Of a stretch of 17,882 nt of DNA, positions 6,891 to 14,155 are shown one piece after another. Positions within the stretch are counted from its first letter, which is position 1, and every line of letters starts with the position of its first letter. Source of the DNA: Flavobacteriales bacterium (GTDB taxonomy: Bacteria; Bacteroidota; Bacteroidia; Flavobacteriales; BACL11); NCBI GenBank assembly GCA_018695965.1, contig JABHQB010000007.1, positions 1 to 17,882 on the forward strand, written 5' to 3'. The notes beneath the pieces were generated by a model. The model ran no database searches. It saw nothing but the letters and a program-made list of their open reading frames with translations, and was not told the DNA's origin. Made by a program: the position numbers and the translations under genes.

Positions 6891-8426
6891 ATGGCGAATT
6901 ATGAAGATATTTTTAAGAAAGTAGTTTCCCATGCTAAAGAGTATGGTTATGTTTTTCAGTCATCAGAAATTTATGATGGTTTAGCAGCCGCTTACGATTA
7001 TGGGCCAAATGGTATTGAGCTAAAAAATAATATTAAAAACTATTGGTGGAAATCAATGGTTAATATGCACGAAAATATTGTAGGATTAGATTCCTCTATT
7101 TTTATGCATCCTACTACTTGGAAAGCTTCTGGTCATGTTGATGCTTTTAACGACCCTTTAATTGATAATAAAGACTCTAAAAAAAGATACAGAGCAGATG
7201 TTCTAATTGAAGATCATATTACAAAAATTGAAGCAAAAATTGAGAAAGATTGTATAAAAGCTGCCAAGCGTTTTGGAGATGCTTTTAACAGAGAAGAATT
7301 TGTAACTACCAATGGTAGAATTTTAGATAGACAAAAACAAATTGATGAAATAAACGAGAAAATGAGTACTGCTCTTACTGCAGGAAAATTAGATAACGTA
7401 AAAGCGTTAATTGAAGAATTAGATATAAAGTGTCCTGTTTCCGGAACAAATAATTGGACGGATGTTCGTCAGTTTAATTTGATGTTTAAAACACAAATGG
7501 GAGCTACTGCAGATGCTGCTTCCGATTTATATTTACGACCAGAAACAGCACAAGGTATTTTTGTAAACTTCCTAAATGTGCAAAAAACTGCTCGCATGAA
7601 GATTCCTTTCGGAATTGCGCAAATTGGTAAGGCGTTCCGAAATGAAATTGTAGCTCGACAATTTATCTTCCGTATGAGAGAATTCGAACAAATGGAAATG
7701 CAATTTTTTGTTCGACCAGGAGAAGAAATGAAATGGTACGAATACTGGAAAGATTTCCGAATGAAATGGCACAACTCACTTGGAATGGGAGAAAAAAATT
7801 ATCGTTTCCACGACCATGAAACTTTAGCACATTATGCAAATGCTGCTGCCGATATTGAATTCAAATTCCCATTCGGATTTAAGGAATTAGAGGGAATTCA
7901 TTCTCGTACAGATTTTGATTTGAAAGCACATCAAGAACATTCTGGGAAAAAATTACAATATTTTGATCCAGAATTAGGAGAAAGTTATATTCCGTATGTA
8001 GTAGAAACATCTATTGGTTTGGACAGAATGTTTCTTACCGTATTAAGCCATTCTTTCCAGGAAGAACAGTTAGAAAATGGGGAAAGTAGGGTTGTGCTAA
8101 AAATACCTGCTATTTTATCCCCAATAAAAGCGGCTATCCTACCACTTACTAAAAAAGATGGTATGCCAGAAAAAGCAAGAGAAATTATGAAAATGTTACA
8201 AATTGATTTCAATTGCCAGTATGAAGAAAAAGATTCTATCGGTAAAAGATATAGAAGACAAGATGCGATTGGGACATCTTTCTGTATTACGGTGGATCAT
8301 AAAACTTTAGAAGACAATACCGTTACTTTACGAGATAGAGATACTATGGAACAGGAAAGGGTTTCAATAGAAAAACTACACTCAATTATTGCAGAAAAAG
8401 TAAATATCTCTAAGTACTTGATTTAG
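6891..8426 (+). CDS. glyS: Glycyl-tRNA synthetase, dimeric class II type
   Basis: Charges tRNA-Gly with glycine using ATP in the cytoplasm. The 511-residue single chain is the eukaryote/archaea-like alpha2 enzyme, not the alpha2-beta2 form of Proteobacteria. Signatures: SSEIYDGLAAAYDYGPNG at the N-terminus; FNLMFKT and LRPETAQGIFVNF; motif 2 FRNEIVARQFIFRMREFEQ near residue 250; motif 3 VVETSIGLDRMF near 375. A C-terminal anticodon-binding domain begins around 415 (AAILPLTKKDG) and includes RYRRQDAIGTSFCITVD. The start at MANYEDIFKKV fits family N-termini. The stop overlaps the folB stop on the other strand by four bases. Confidence 0.97.
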   Translation: MANYEDIFKKVVSHAKEYGYVFQSSEIYDGLAAAYDYGPNGIELKNNIKNYWWKSMVNMHENIVGLDSSIFMHPTTWKASGHVDAFNDPLIDNKDSKKRYRADVLIEDHITKIEAKIEKDCIKAAKRFGDAFNREEFVTTNGRILDRQKQIDEINEKMSTALTAGKLDNVKALIEELDIKCPVSGTNNWTDVRQFNLMFKTQMGATADAASDLYLRPETAQGIFVNFLNVQKTARMKIPFGIAQIGKAFRNEIVARQFIFRMREFEQMEMQFFVRPGEEMKWYEYWKDFRMKWHNSLGMGEKNYRFHDHETLAHYANAAADIEFKFPFGFKELEGIHSRTDFDLKAHQEHSGKKLQYFDPELGESYIPYVVETSIGLDRMFLTVLSHSFQEEQLENGESRVVLKIPAILSPIKAAILPLTKKDGMPEKAREIMKMLQIDFNCQYEEKDSIGKRYRRQDAIGTSFCITVDHKTLEDNTVTLRDRDTMEQERVSIEKLHSIIAEKVNISKYLI

Positions 8427-8776
8427 TTTTCTCCCTGAGAAGTTACTGAAATTTTATCGAAAGAGGCGTCAATAGGAGGTTGTATCTTCTCTACTTCTAC
8501 AGTTACTTTTTGCACTTTATTTAGAGGTAAGATTGTGTCAACAATTCTTTTTGCAGGATTTTCTATCATGTTAGATCGGATTGCCATTTGTTCCTTTACA
8601 ATTTCTATGATTTTTACATAATCTACCGTATCGTTCAAATCATCTGTTTTTTCTACTTCAGAAGTATCCGCTTCTATCCAAACATTTACAATAAAATGAC
8701 CTCCTAATTTTTTTTCTTCTGGCAAATGTCCATGAAAGGCAAATACTCGAATTCCTTCTACCGTAATCAATCCCAT
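8423..8776 (-). CDS. folB: Dihydroneopterin aldolase
   Basis: Cleaves 7,8-dihydroneopterin to 6-hydroxymethyl-dihydropterin and glycolaldehyde in folate synthesis. The 117 residues are full length for the tunnel-fold family: VEGIRVFAFHGHLPEEKKLGG with the conserved Glu at 20/21, LNDTVDYVKI with Tyr53, and VEVEKIQPPID with the catalytic Lys97. Its ATG shares one base with the gltX TAA (TAATG), so it is translated as the second gene of a gltX-folB operon. Its 3' end overlaps glyS tail-to-tail. No other folate gene is in the window. Confidence 0.95.
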   Translation of the reverse strand: MGLITVEGIRVFAFHGHLPEEKKLGGHFIVNVWIEADTSEVEKTDDLNDTVDYVKIIEIVKEQMAIRSNMIENPAKRIVDTILPLNKVQKVTVEVEKIQPPIDASFDKISVTSQGEN

Positions 8777-10299
8777 TAGTTAATTTTTTCTAAAGCAGTT
8801 TCCATTCTTTTAATCGTTTCTTCTTTTCCTAAAAGAGACGCAATATCAAATAAAGAAGGTCCCATCCCAAGTCCAGTTAAGGAAACTCTGAATGCTGGAA
8901 GCAATTTCCCCATTCCTAATTCATTTTCTTCTAAATAGGATTTAAATTCTTTTTCAATATTTTCAGAATTAAAATCAGAAATTTCTTCTATTCTATATTT
9001 TAATTCTGTCATATATTTCGGAGTATCTTCTTTCCACTTTTTACGGATAGTTTTTTCATCATAAGATGTAGGTGCAGAAAAATAATATTTCCCTTCCTCC
9101 CACATATCTTTTATAAAAGTAGCTCTTTCTTTCAATTGTTCACAAACAGTTGCCACAAAATCATCTTCAGCCTCTACCCCATTTTCTTTTAGAATAACTT
9201 GTAAATCTTGTGATAACTCTTCTTTTGTTTTTGCTCTCAGATATTGCTGATTGAACCATCTTGTTTTATCAAAATCAAACTTTGCTCCTGCCTTCCCTAC
9301 TCTTTCTAAACTGAAAGCTTCTATCAATCCTTCCATAGAGAATATCTCTTGTGTTGTTCCTGGATTCCACCCTAAAAAGGAAAGCATGTTTATAAACGCA
9401 TCTGAAATATATCCACTTTCTCTGTAACCAGAGCTTACATCTCCAGTTTCTGGATTGGTCCACTGAGTTGGGAAAACCGGGAACCCTAATCTATCACCAT
9501 CACGTTTACTTAATTTTCCATTCCCATCTGGTTTTAATATTAAAGGTAAGTGTGCAAATTCTGGTATTTTATCTTCCCATCCTAAATAACGGTATAACAA
9601 AACATGTAAGGGTGCAGATGGCAACCACTCTTCCCCTCTTATTACATGAGAAATTTTCATAGTATAATCATCAACCACATTTGCCAAATGATAAGTTGGC
9701 ATCCCGTCGGATTTAAAGATAACTTTATCATCCATATTATTAGTGTTTACCACTACCCAACCTCTTATAATGTCGTTTAATTTCACCTCCTCATTTCTAG
9801 GCATCTTTATTCGGATAACGTACGAATCTCCGTCCTGCATTCTCTTGTTAACTTCATCTTCCGAAAGAGCTAAAGAATTTTGCATTGTAGTACGAGTTAC
9901 TGCATTGTATTGTGGAGAAGGAACTCCAGCCTCTTTCATTCTCTCTCTCATTGCGGTAAGTCCTTCTGAAGTATCAAAAGCATAATAAGCAAAACCATCT
10001 TTTACTAATTGCTCGGCATAAGGCAAATACATTTCTTTTCTTTCAGATTGTTTATAGGGGCCAAAATCTCCTCCAACAATAACGCTTTCGTCAAACTCTA
10101 TACCACACCATTTTAAAGAATCAATAATGTATTTTTCTGCTCCTTCCACAAATCTTGCTTGATCAGTATCTTCAATCCGCAAAATCATTTTTCCTCCTTT
10201 ATTTTTTGCAAAAAGATAATTATAAAGAGCTGTTCGTACTCCTCCAATATGTAATGGTCCAGTCGGACTTGGCGCAAATCTTACTCTTACCTCTGACAT
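8776..10299 (-). CDS. gltX: Glutamyl-tRNA synthetase
   Basis: Class I synthetase that charges tRNA-Glu. The 507-residue protein shows RFAPSPTGPLHIGGVRTALYNYL with the HIGH-type HIGG at 17-20, LRIEDTDQARF, HVIRGEEWLPSAPLH, and the KMSKS-type KLSKR at 262-266. An insert after the KLSKR loop (about 275-295, containing TNPETGDVSSGYRESG) resembles GluRS proteins of Bacteroidota. The C-terminal anticodon-binding helical domain is intact. Whether it also charges tRNA-Gln depends on a GlnRS or GatCAB elsewhere. Two TAnnTTTG elements lie upstream, and folB is coupled downstream. Confidence 0.97.
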   Translation of the reverse strand: MSEVRVRFAPSPTGPLHIGGVRTALYNYLFAKNKGGKMILRIEDTDQARFVEGAEKYIIDSLKWCGIEFDESVIVGGDFGPYKQSERKEMYLPYAEQLVKDGFAYYAFDTSEGLTAMRERMKEAGVPSPQYNAVTRTTMQNSLALSEDEVNKRMQDGDSYVIRIKMPRNEEVKLNDIIRGWVVVNTNNMDDKVIFKSDGMPTYHLANVVDDYTMKISHVIRGEEWLPSAPLHVLLYRYLGWEDKIPEFAHLPLILKPDGNGKLSKRDGDRLGFPVFPTQWTNPETGDVSSGYRESGYISDAFINMLSFLGWNPGTTQEIFSMEGLIEAFSLERVGKAGAKFDFDKTRWFNQQYLRAKTKEELSQDLQVILKENGVEAEDDFVATVCEQLKERATFIKDMWEEGKYYFSAPTSYDEKTIRKKWKEDTPKYMTELKYRIEEISDFNSENIEKEFKSYLEENELGMGKLLPAFRVSLTGLGMGPSLFDIASLLGKEETIKRMETALEKIN

Positions 10300-10320
10300 T
10301 ATTAATTTTATTTAAGGAAG

Positions 10321-10328
10321 CAAATATA
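10321..10328 (-). promoter_or_regulatory. -7 promoter element for gltX-folB (proximal candidate)
   Basis: The - strand reads TATATTTG, a perfect TAnnTTTG ending 21 bases before the gltX ATG. A second perfect match, TACTTTTG, lies just upstream at 10343-10336 on the same strand, so either or both may be used. No TTG lies at the expected -33 distance of either. Confidence 0.5.
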
Positions 10329-10335
10329 ATACTTA

Positions 10336-10343
10336 CAAAAGTA
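10336..10343 (-). promoter_or_regulatory. -7 promoter element for gltX-folB (distal candidate)
   Basis: The - strand reads TACTTTTG, identical to the + strand element at 10373-10380, so the pair forms a perfect 8-base inverted repeat with 29 bases between. It would give a leader of about 30 bases on gltX. Confidence 0.4.
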
Positions 10344-10372
10344 TTCGTTTATATTTAACAGATATAAAATTG

Positions 10373-10380
10373 TACTTTTG
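10373..10380 (+). promoter_or_regulatory. -7 promoter element for the DUF4175-ybeY-mnmG operon
   Basis: TACTTTTG matches TAnnTTTG and ends seven bases before the chosen ATG at 10388, implying a very short or absent leader. The match also argues against the upstream TTG at 10370 as the start, because that codon would lie before the transcription start. Confidence 0.55.
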
Positions 10381-10387
10381 CAATCTG

Positions 10388-13300
10388 ATGGGGAAGACGA
10401 AAAGAAACATATTGTTTGATAAGCTTAACAGGTTTATCAGTAAATACTATAAAAATAAAATCTTGAAAGGATTTATTTTTTTAGCAGCTACCTTATTATT
10501 TTTTCTGTTATTATTTTCTATTCTTGAATATTTTTCTAGATTTAAATCATCTAGCAGATCTCTATTATTTTGGTTATATATAATAATCAATTCTTCTATT
10601 TTTATTGGATTTATTCTGATACCTATATTAAAATTATTCCGATTAGGAAATACTCTAAATTATACAGATGCTGCCAAAATCATTGGGAAATATTTCTCCG
10701 ATATTGATGATAAAATACTTAACATTCTTCAATTAAATAAACTTTCTGATAGAGATAACGGACTTATAAGTGCTAGTATTGATCAAAAAACAAACAATAT
10801 TTCGGTGTTTTCATTCAGGAAAGTTGTGAATTTTAAAGAAAATAAAAAATACTTGAAATTAGTTTTAATTCCACTTTTGTTTATCCTGATTTTTATTTTT
10901 TCTGGTAACGGAAAACTTATTACCGAAAGTTCTGCCAGAATTATTAATCATAATACTGAATATATACCTAAATCTCCTTTTAGTTTTATTATTAAAAATA
11001 ATAATTTATCGTGTTTACAGTTTGAGGATTTTAATTTGGAAGTTAATATTTCGGGAGAAAAAATCCCTGCAAATGTGTTTATAGAAATAGATAATAATAG
11101 GTTCAGCCTAGTAAAAGATAATATTACTGACTTTCATTTTTTGTTTAAAAATATAAATAAAGATATTGAATTTAAGTTTTTTGCTAATGGATTTTATTCG
11201 AGTACATATACTTTAAAATCATTACTAAAACCAAGTATCTCTGGTTTTTCTGTTTTTTTAGATTACCCAAAATACACCAATTTACCAGATGAAAAACTAG
11301 ACAACATTGGAGATGGAAGTGTTCCAGAAGGAACAAAAATAAAATGGGATTTTGATTTTAAAAATTCTGATTCATTATTCTTTGAAATTGAAGAAAAAAT
11401 GGAGAAACATAAAATTTATAATAATCAATTGCAAATAAATAAATCTGTGAATTCAAATTTATTTTATTCTGTTTCTACAAAAAAAAATAATATTGTTTCG
11501 GATAAAACAAATTATAAAATTTCTGTAATAAAAGATGAATTCCCAAAAATACATTTAGAATCGACATTAGATAGCTCTACAAATCAACTATTCTTTAGTG
11601 GTGATATTTCTGACGATTATTCCTTAAAAAAACTAGTATTTTCATATTCTGTTTCTGAAAATGATAGTTCTTATTCTTTTTCTGAAGAAATTAAAATAAA
11701 TAATTTAAGTAGTGAAAAATATTATCATTATTTAGATGTGAGTTCACTAAATCTTAATCCTTCTGACAAACTTACTTACTACTTTGAGGTGTGGGATAAT
11801 GATGGAGTAAACGGGAGTAAATCTGTAAAAACTTTTGTTGGTTTATATCAAGAGATTTCTGTAAAAGAAATAAAAGAAAAGCGAGATAATGAAAATGAAA
11901 AAATTAAAGATAATCTGGACGAAAGTATTGAACTCTCCTTAGAAATTCAGAAGGAAATTGAAGAATTAAAAAAATCTTTAATCAATAAAAAAACTCTTGG
12001 TTGGGAAGAAAAGAAAAAAGCAGAAAATGTAATTAAAAAACAAAAACAATTAGAAAATCTGATAAAAGAAAATAATAAAAAGAATTCTAATAAAAACAAA
12101 ATACAAAAAAAACTTAACTCAACCATTTTAGAAAAACAAAAGAAATTAGAAGAACTAATGGATAAAGTTTTGGATGAAGAAAGTAAAAAACTTATGGAAG
12201 ATCTTCAAAAATTACTAGAAGAAATGAATAAAGAAGATCTAAAAGAAGTTTTAGATAAGATGGAAAAAGACAACTCGGATTTGGAAAAAGAATTAGACAG
12301 AAACCTAGAGTTATTTAAAGAATTAGAATTTGAACAAAAACTAGAAGAAACAATTGATAAAATTGATGAATTAAAAAAGAAACAAGAAGAACTAAAAGAA
12401 AAAACAGATGATAAAAAATCTGAATCTGAAGAGCTTGGGAAAAAACAAGAAAAACTACAGGAAGAATTAAATGAATTAGAAAAAGAACTAGAAAAATTAG
12501 ATAAGCAAAACTCTGAATTAGAACAGAAAAAAGATCTTCCAAATTTAGAAGAAGAAAAGAAAGAAGTTTCCAAATCAATGGAAGAAAGTAAAAAAGAGTT
12601 AGATAAAAAACAAAAAAAGCAATCTTCAAAAAAACAAAAGAAAACAATTGAAAAACTAGAAGAGATGTCAGAAAAAATGAAGGGATTACAAAGCTCATGT
12701 TCAAATGATAAGCCTGTAGAAGACATGGAAACACTTAGACAAATTCTGGAAAATTTAATTACCCTTTCATTTGAAGAAGAAGAATTAATAAATAAAATTT
12801 CTTTATTACCTAAAAACAGCAATAGTATTGTAAAGTATATACAGCAACAAAAGAAACTTTCAGATGATTCTCAGATAATAGAAGACTCTCTATTAGCTTT
12901 AAGTAAAAGGGTAGTTCAAATAGAATCAATAATAAATAAGGAAATTAGTTCCATAAATTATAATATGGAGAAATCTATATCATTACTAGAAGAAAGGAAA
13001 ATAAGTGTTGGTGTTGCTAAACAACAATTTGTAATGACTTCTGTGAATAATTTAGCTCTTTTGCTTTCTGAGACTTTAAAACAAATGCAATTAGAATCAT
13101 CATGTAATAAACCTGGCACGAAACAGTGTAATAAACCTGGAAGTTCGTCAAAACCATCTTTATCAGAATTAAAGAAATTGCAGAAAAAACTGCAGCAACA
13201 GATGAAAGACAAGAAGGGAGAAAAAGGTAAAAAGGGAGAGAAAAATAAAGGTAACTGTCAATCTAAAGAAGGTCAAAGTAAAGAATTGATGCAATTAGCT

Positions 13301-13696
13301 CAGCAACAGCAGCAAATCAGAGAAAGATTACAAGAATTAAGAGATGAAATAGGAGAGAATGGAGAAAAAGGAAATATAGATAGAATATTGGAGAAAATGG
13401 AGGAAAATGAAACAGATATACTTAATAATAACATTACAAATGAAACCCTTTTAAGACAAGAAGAAATCCTTACAAAACTTTTGGAAGCAGAAGAATCTCA
13501 AAGAGAAAGAGGTGAGGAAGAAAAAAGGGAATCTATCGAATGGAATTACGAAATAAAAAATAATAGCTCTGAGTATTTAGAGTATCTTCAGAAAAAGAAG
13601 GATCAAGAAGAACTTTTGAAAACAACTCCAATTCAACTTAATCCTTTCTACAAGAAAAAGGTAAATGAATATTTTAACAATCTAACTGATGAATAA
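10388..13696 (+). CDS. DUF4175 family giant membrane-anchored coiled-coil protein
   Basis: A 1102-residue protein of unknown function from a family common in Bacteroidota. The N-terminus has three hydrophobic helices (about 28-48, 58-83, 155-173). Next comes a beta-rich, probably Ig-like region of about 300 residues. From about residue 490 to 770 there is an almost unbroken Lys/Glu/Leu/Gln coiled coil. A more ordered helical part (about 775-900) leads to a short Cys-Asn-Lys-Pro-Gly repeat, a Gly/Lys-rich stretch with GEKGKKGEK, a Gln run (LAQQQQQI), and a conserved tail with EESQRERGEEEKRES and LNPFYKKKVNEYF. I chose ATG 10388 (MGKTKRNIL) over TTG 10370 because of the promoter position. The last eight bases overlap ybeY. 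The region beyond helix three is likely periplasmic, but its orientation is inferred. Roles in envelope architecture are possible; none is shown. Confidence 0.88.
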   Translation: MGKTKRNILFDKLNRFISKYYKNKILKGFIFLAATLLFFLLLFSILEYFSRFKSSSRSLLFWLYIIINSSIFIGFILIPILKLFRLGNTLNYTDAAKIIGKYFSDIDDKILNILQLNKLSDRDNGLISASIDQKTNNISVFSFRKVVNFKENKKYLKLVLIPLLFILIFIFSGNGKLITESSARIINHNTEYIPKSPFSFIIKNNNLSCLQFEDFNLEVNISGEKIPANVFIEIDNNRFSLVKDNITDFHFLFKNINKDIEFKFFANGFYSSTYTLKSLLKPSISGFSVFLDYPKYTNLPDEKLDNIGDGSVPEGTKIKWDFDFKNSDSLFFEIEEKMEKHKIYNNQLQINKSVNSNLFYSVSTKKNNIVSDKTNYKISVIKDEFPKIHLESTLDSSTNQLFFSGDISDDYSLKKLVFSYSVSENDSSYSFSEEIKINNLSSEKYYHYLDVSSLNLNPSDKLTYYFEVWDNDGVNGSKSVKTFVGLYQEISVKEIKEKRDNENEKIKDNLDESIELSLEIQKEIEELKKSLINKKTLGWEEKKKAENVIKKQKQLENLIKENNKKNSNKNKIQKKLNSTILEKQKKLEELMDKVLDEESKKLMEDLQKLLEEMNKEDLKEVLDKMEKDNSDLEKELDRNLELFKELEFEQKLEETIDKIDELKKKQEELKEKTDDKKSESEELGKKQEKLQEELNELEKELEKLDKQNSELEQKKDLPNLEEEKKEVSKSMEESKKELDKKQKKQSSKKQKKTIEKLEEMSEKMKGLQSSCSNDKPVEDMETLRQILENLITLSFEEEELINKISLLPKNSNSIVKYIQQQKKLSDDSQIIEDSLLALSKRVVQIESIINKEISSINYNMEKSISLLEERKISVGVAKQQFVMTSVNNLALLLSETLKQMQLESSCNKPGTKQCNKPGSSSKPSLSELKKLQKKLQQQMKDKKGEKGKKGEKNKGNCQSKEGQSKELMQLAQQQQQIRERLQELRDEIGENGEKGNIDRILEKMEENETDILNNNITNETLLRQEEILTKLLEAEESQRERGEEEKRESIEWNYEIKNNSSEYLEYLQKKKDQEELLKTTPIQLNPFYKKKVNEYFNNLTDE
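13103..13140 (+). repeat. Two 14-base direct repeats inside DUF4175
   Basis: TGTAATAAACCTGG occurs at 13103-13116 and again at 13127-13140, a 24-base period that keeps frame. Each copy encodes Cys-Asn-Lys-Pro-Gly, giving an eight-residue unit repeated twice (CNKPGTKQ, CNKPGSSS) in the linker before the Lys/Gly-rich region. The exact nucleotide identity suggests a recent local duplication. Confidence 0.8.
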
Positions 13697-14111
13697 TACA
13701 ATAAAATTTCATTATGAAACAGATTTTTTATTAGAAAACACAGAAAATTACATCAAATGGATAAAGGACGTTATTATAGAAGAAAACAAGGAATTGGGGG
13801 AGGTTAATTATATTTTCTGTGATGATAAATATTTGTTAGAAAAAAATATTAACTACCTGGATCACGACACACTTACTGACATTATTACATTTAGTTATTG
13901 TGAAGGAAATATGATTTCATCTGATATTATGATTAGTGTTGAAAGAGTTATGGAAAATTCTTTTATTTTTGAAAATTCTTTTTCAGAAGAATTAAATAGG
14001 GTTATCATACACGGAATATTACACCTTGTTGGATATAACGACAAAACAGAGAAAGAAAAAGAAATAATGAGAAAAAAAGAAGATTATTATATAAATAATT
14101 TTGTTATTTAG
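13689..14111 (+). CDS. ybeY: Endoribonuclease YbeY (16S rRNA maturation)
   Basis: Metal-dependent RNase involved in 16S rRNA 3'-end processing and ribosome quality control. The 140 residues include NYLDHDTLTDIITFSY, the family's (Y)xxxDxxTDxxxF motif, and the active-site helix HGILHLVGYND. His108 and His112 are the first two metal ligands. The third ligand position, His in the classical HGxLHLxGYDH motif, is Asp118 here, a variant common in Bacteroidota. The length is slightly below the 150-160 residues of proteobacterial forms. The ATG lies inside the end of DUF4175 (8-base overlap), so translation is probably coupled. mnmG follows after 44 bases. Confidence 0.95.
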   Translation: MNNTIKFHYETDFLLENTENYIKWIKDVIIEENKELGEVNYIFCDDKYLLEKNINYLDHDTLTDIITFSYCEGNMISSDIMISVERVMENSFIFENSFSEELNRVIIHGILHLVGYNDKTEKEKEIMRKKEDYYINNFVI

Positions 14112-14136
14112 TTGATTTTCAATTATTTAACGGATT

Positions 14137-14152
14137 TGTTTCATGTGGAACA
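14137..14152 (+). promoter_or_regulatory. parS-like ParB-binding site before mnmG
   Basis: TGTTTCATGTGGAACA matches 14 of 16 positions of the Bacillus subtilis parS consensus TGTTTCACGTGAAACA, including both outer TGTT/AACA arms and the central GTG. It ends three bases before the mnmG ATG in the 44-base gap after ybeY. Chromosomal parS sites bind ParB (Spo0J) and are conserved across phyla, often near the origin and near gidA/mnmG. Since it is in the presumed operon leader, bound ParB could also affect mnmG expression. No experimental support can be read from the sequence. Confidence 0.6.
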
Positions 14153-14155
14153 ATT

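Noticed and set aside
10370..10387. TTG at 10370 as the start of DUF4175
   Set aside because: It would place the start codon before the -7 element at 10373-10380. ATG 10388 gives a plausible basic N-terminus before the first membrane helix.
12205..12822. Long open frames on the - strand (205 and 139 codons) opposite DUF4175
   Set aside because: They are Ser/Phe/Leu-rich mirror images of the Lys/Glu coiled coil, whose purine-rich codons produce few stops on the other strand. There is no promoter or family signature.
13210..13255. Collagen-like repeat from GEKGKKGEK in DUF4175
   Set aside because: Only two or three Gly-X-Y-like units occur and the period is not kept; it is better described as a low-complexity Lys/Gly linker.
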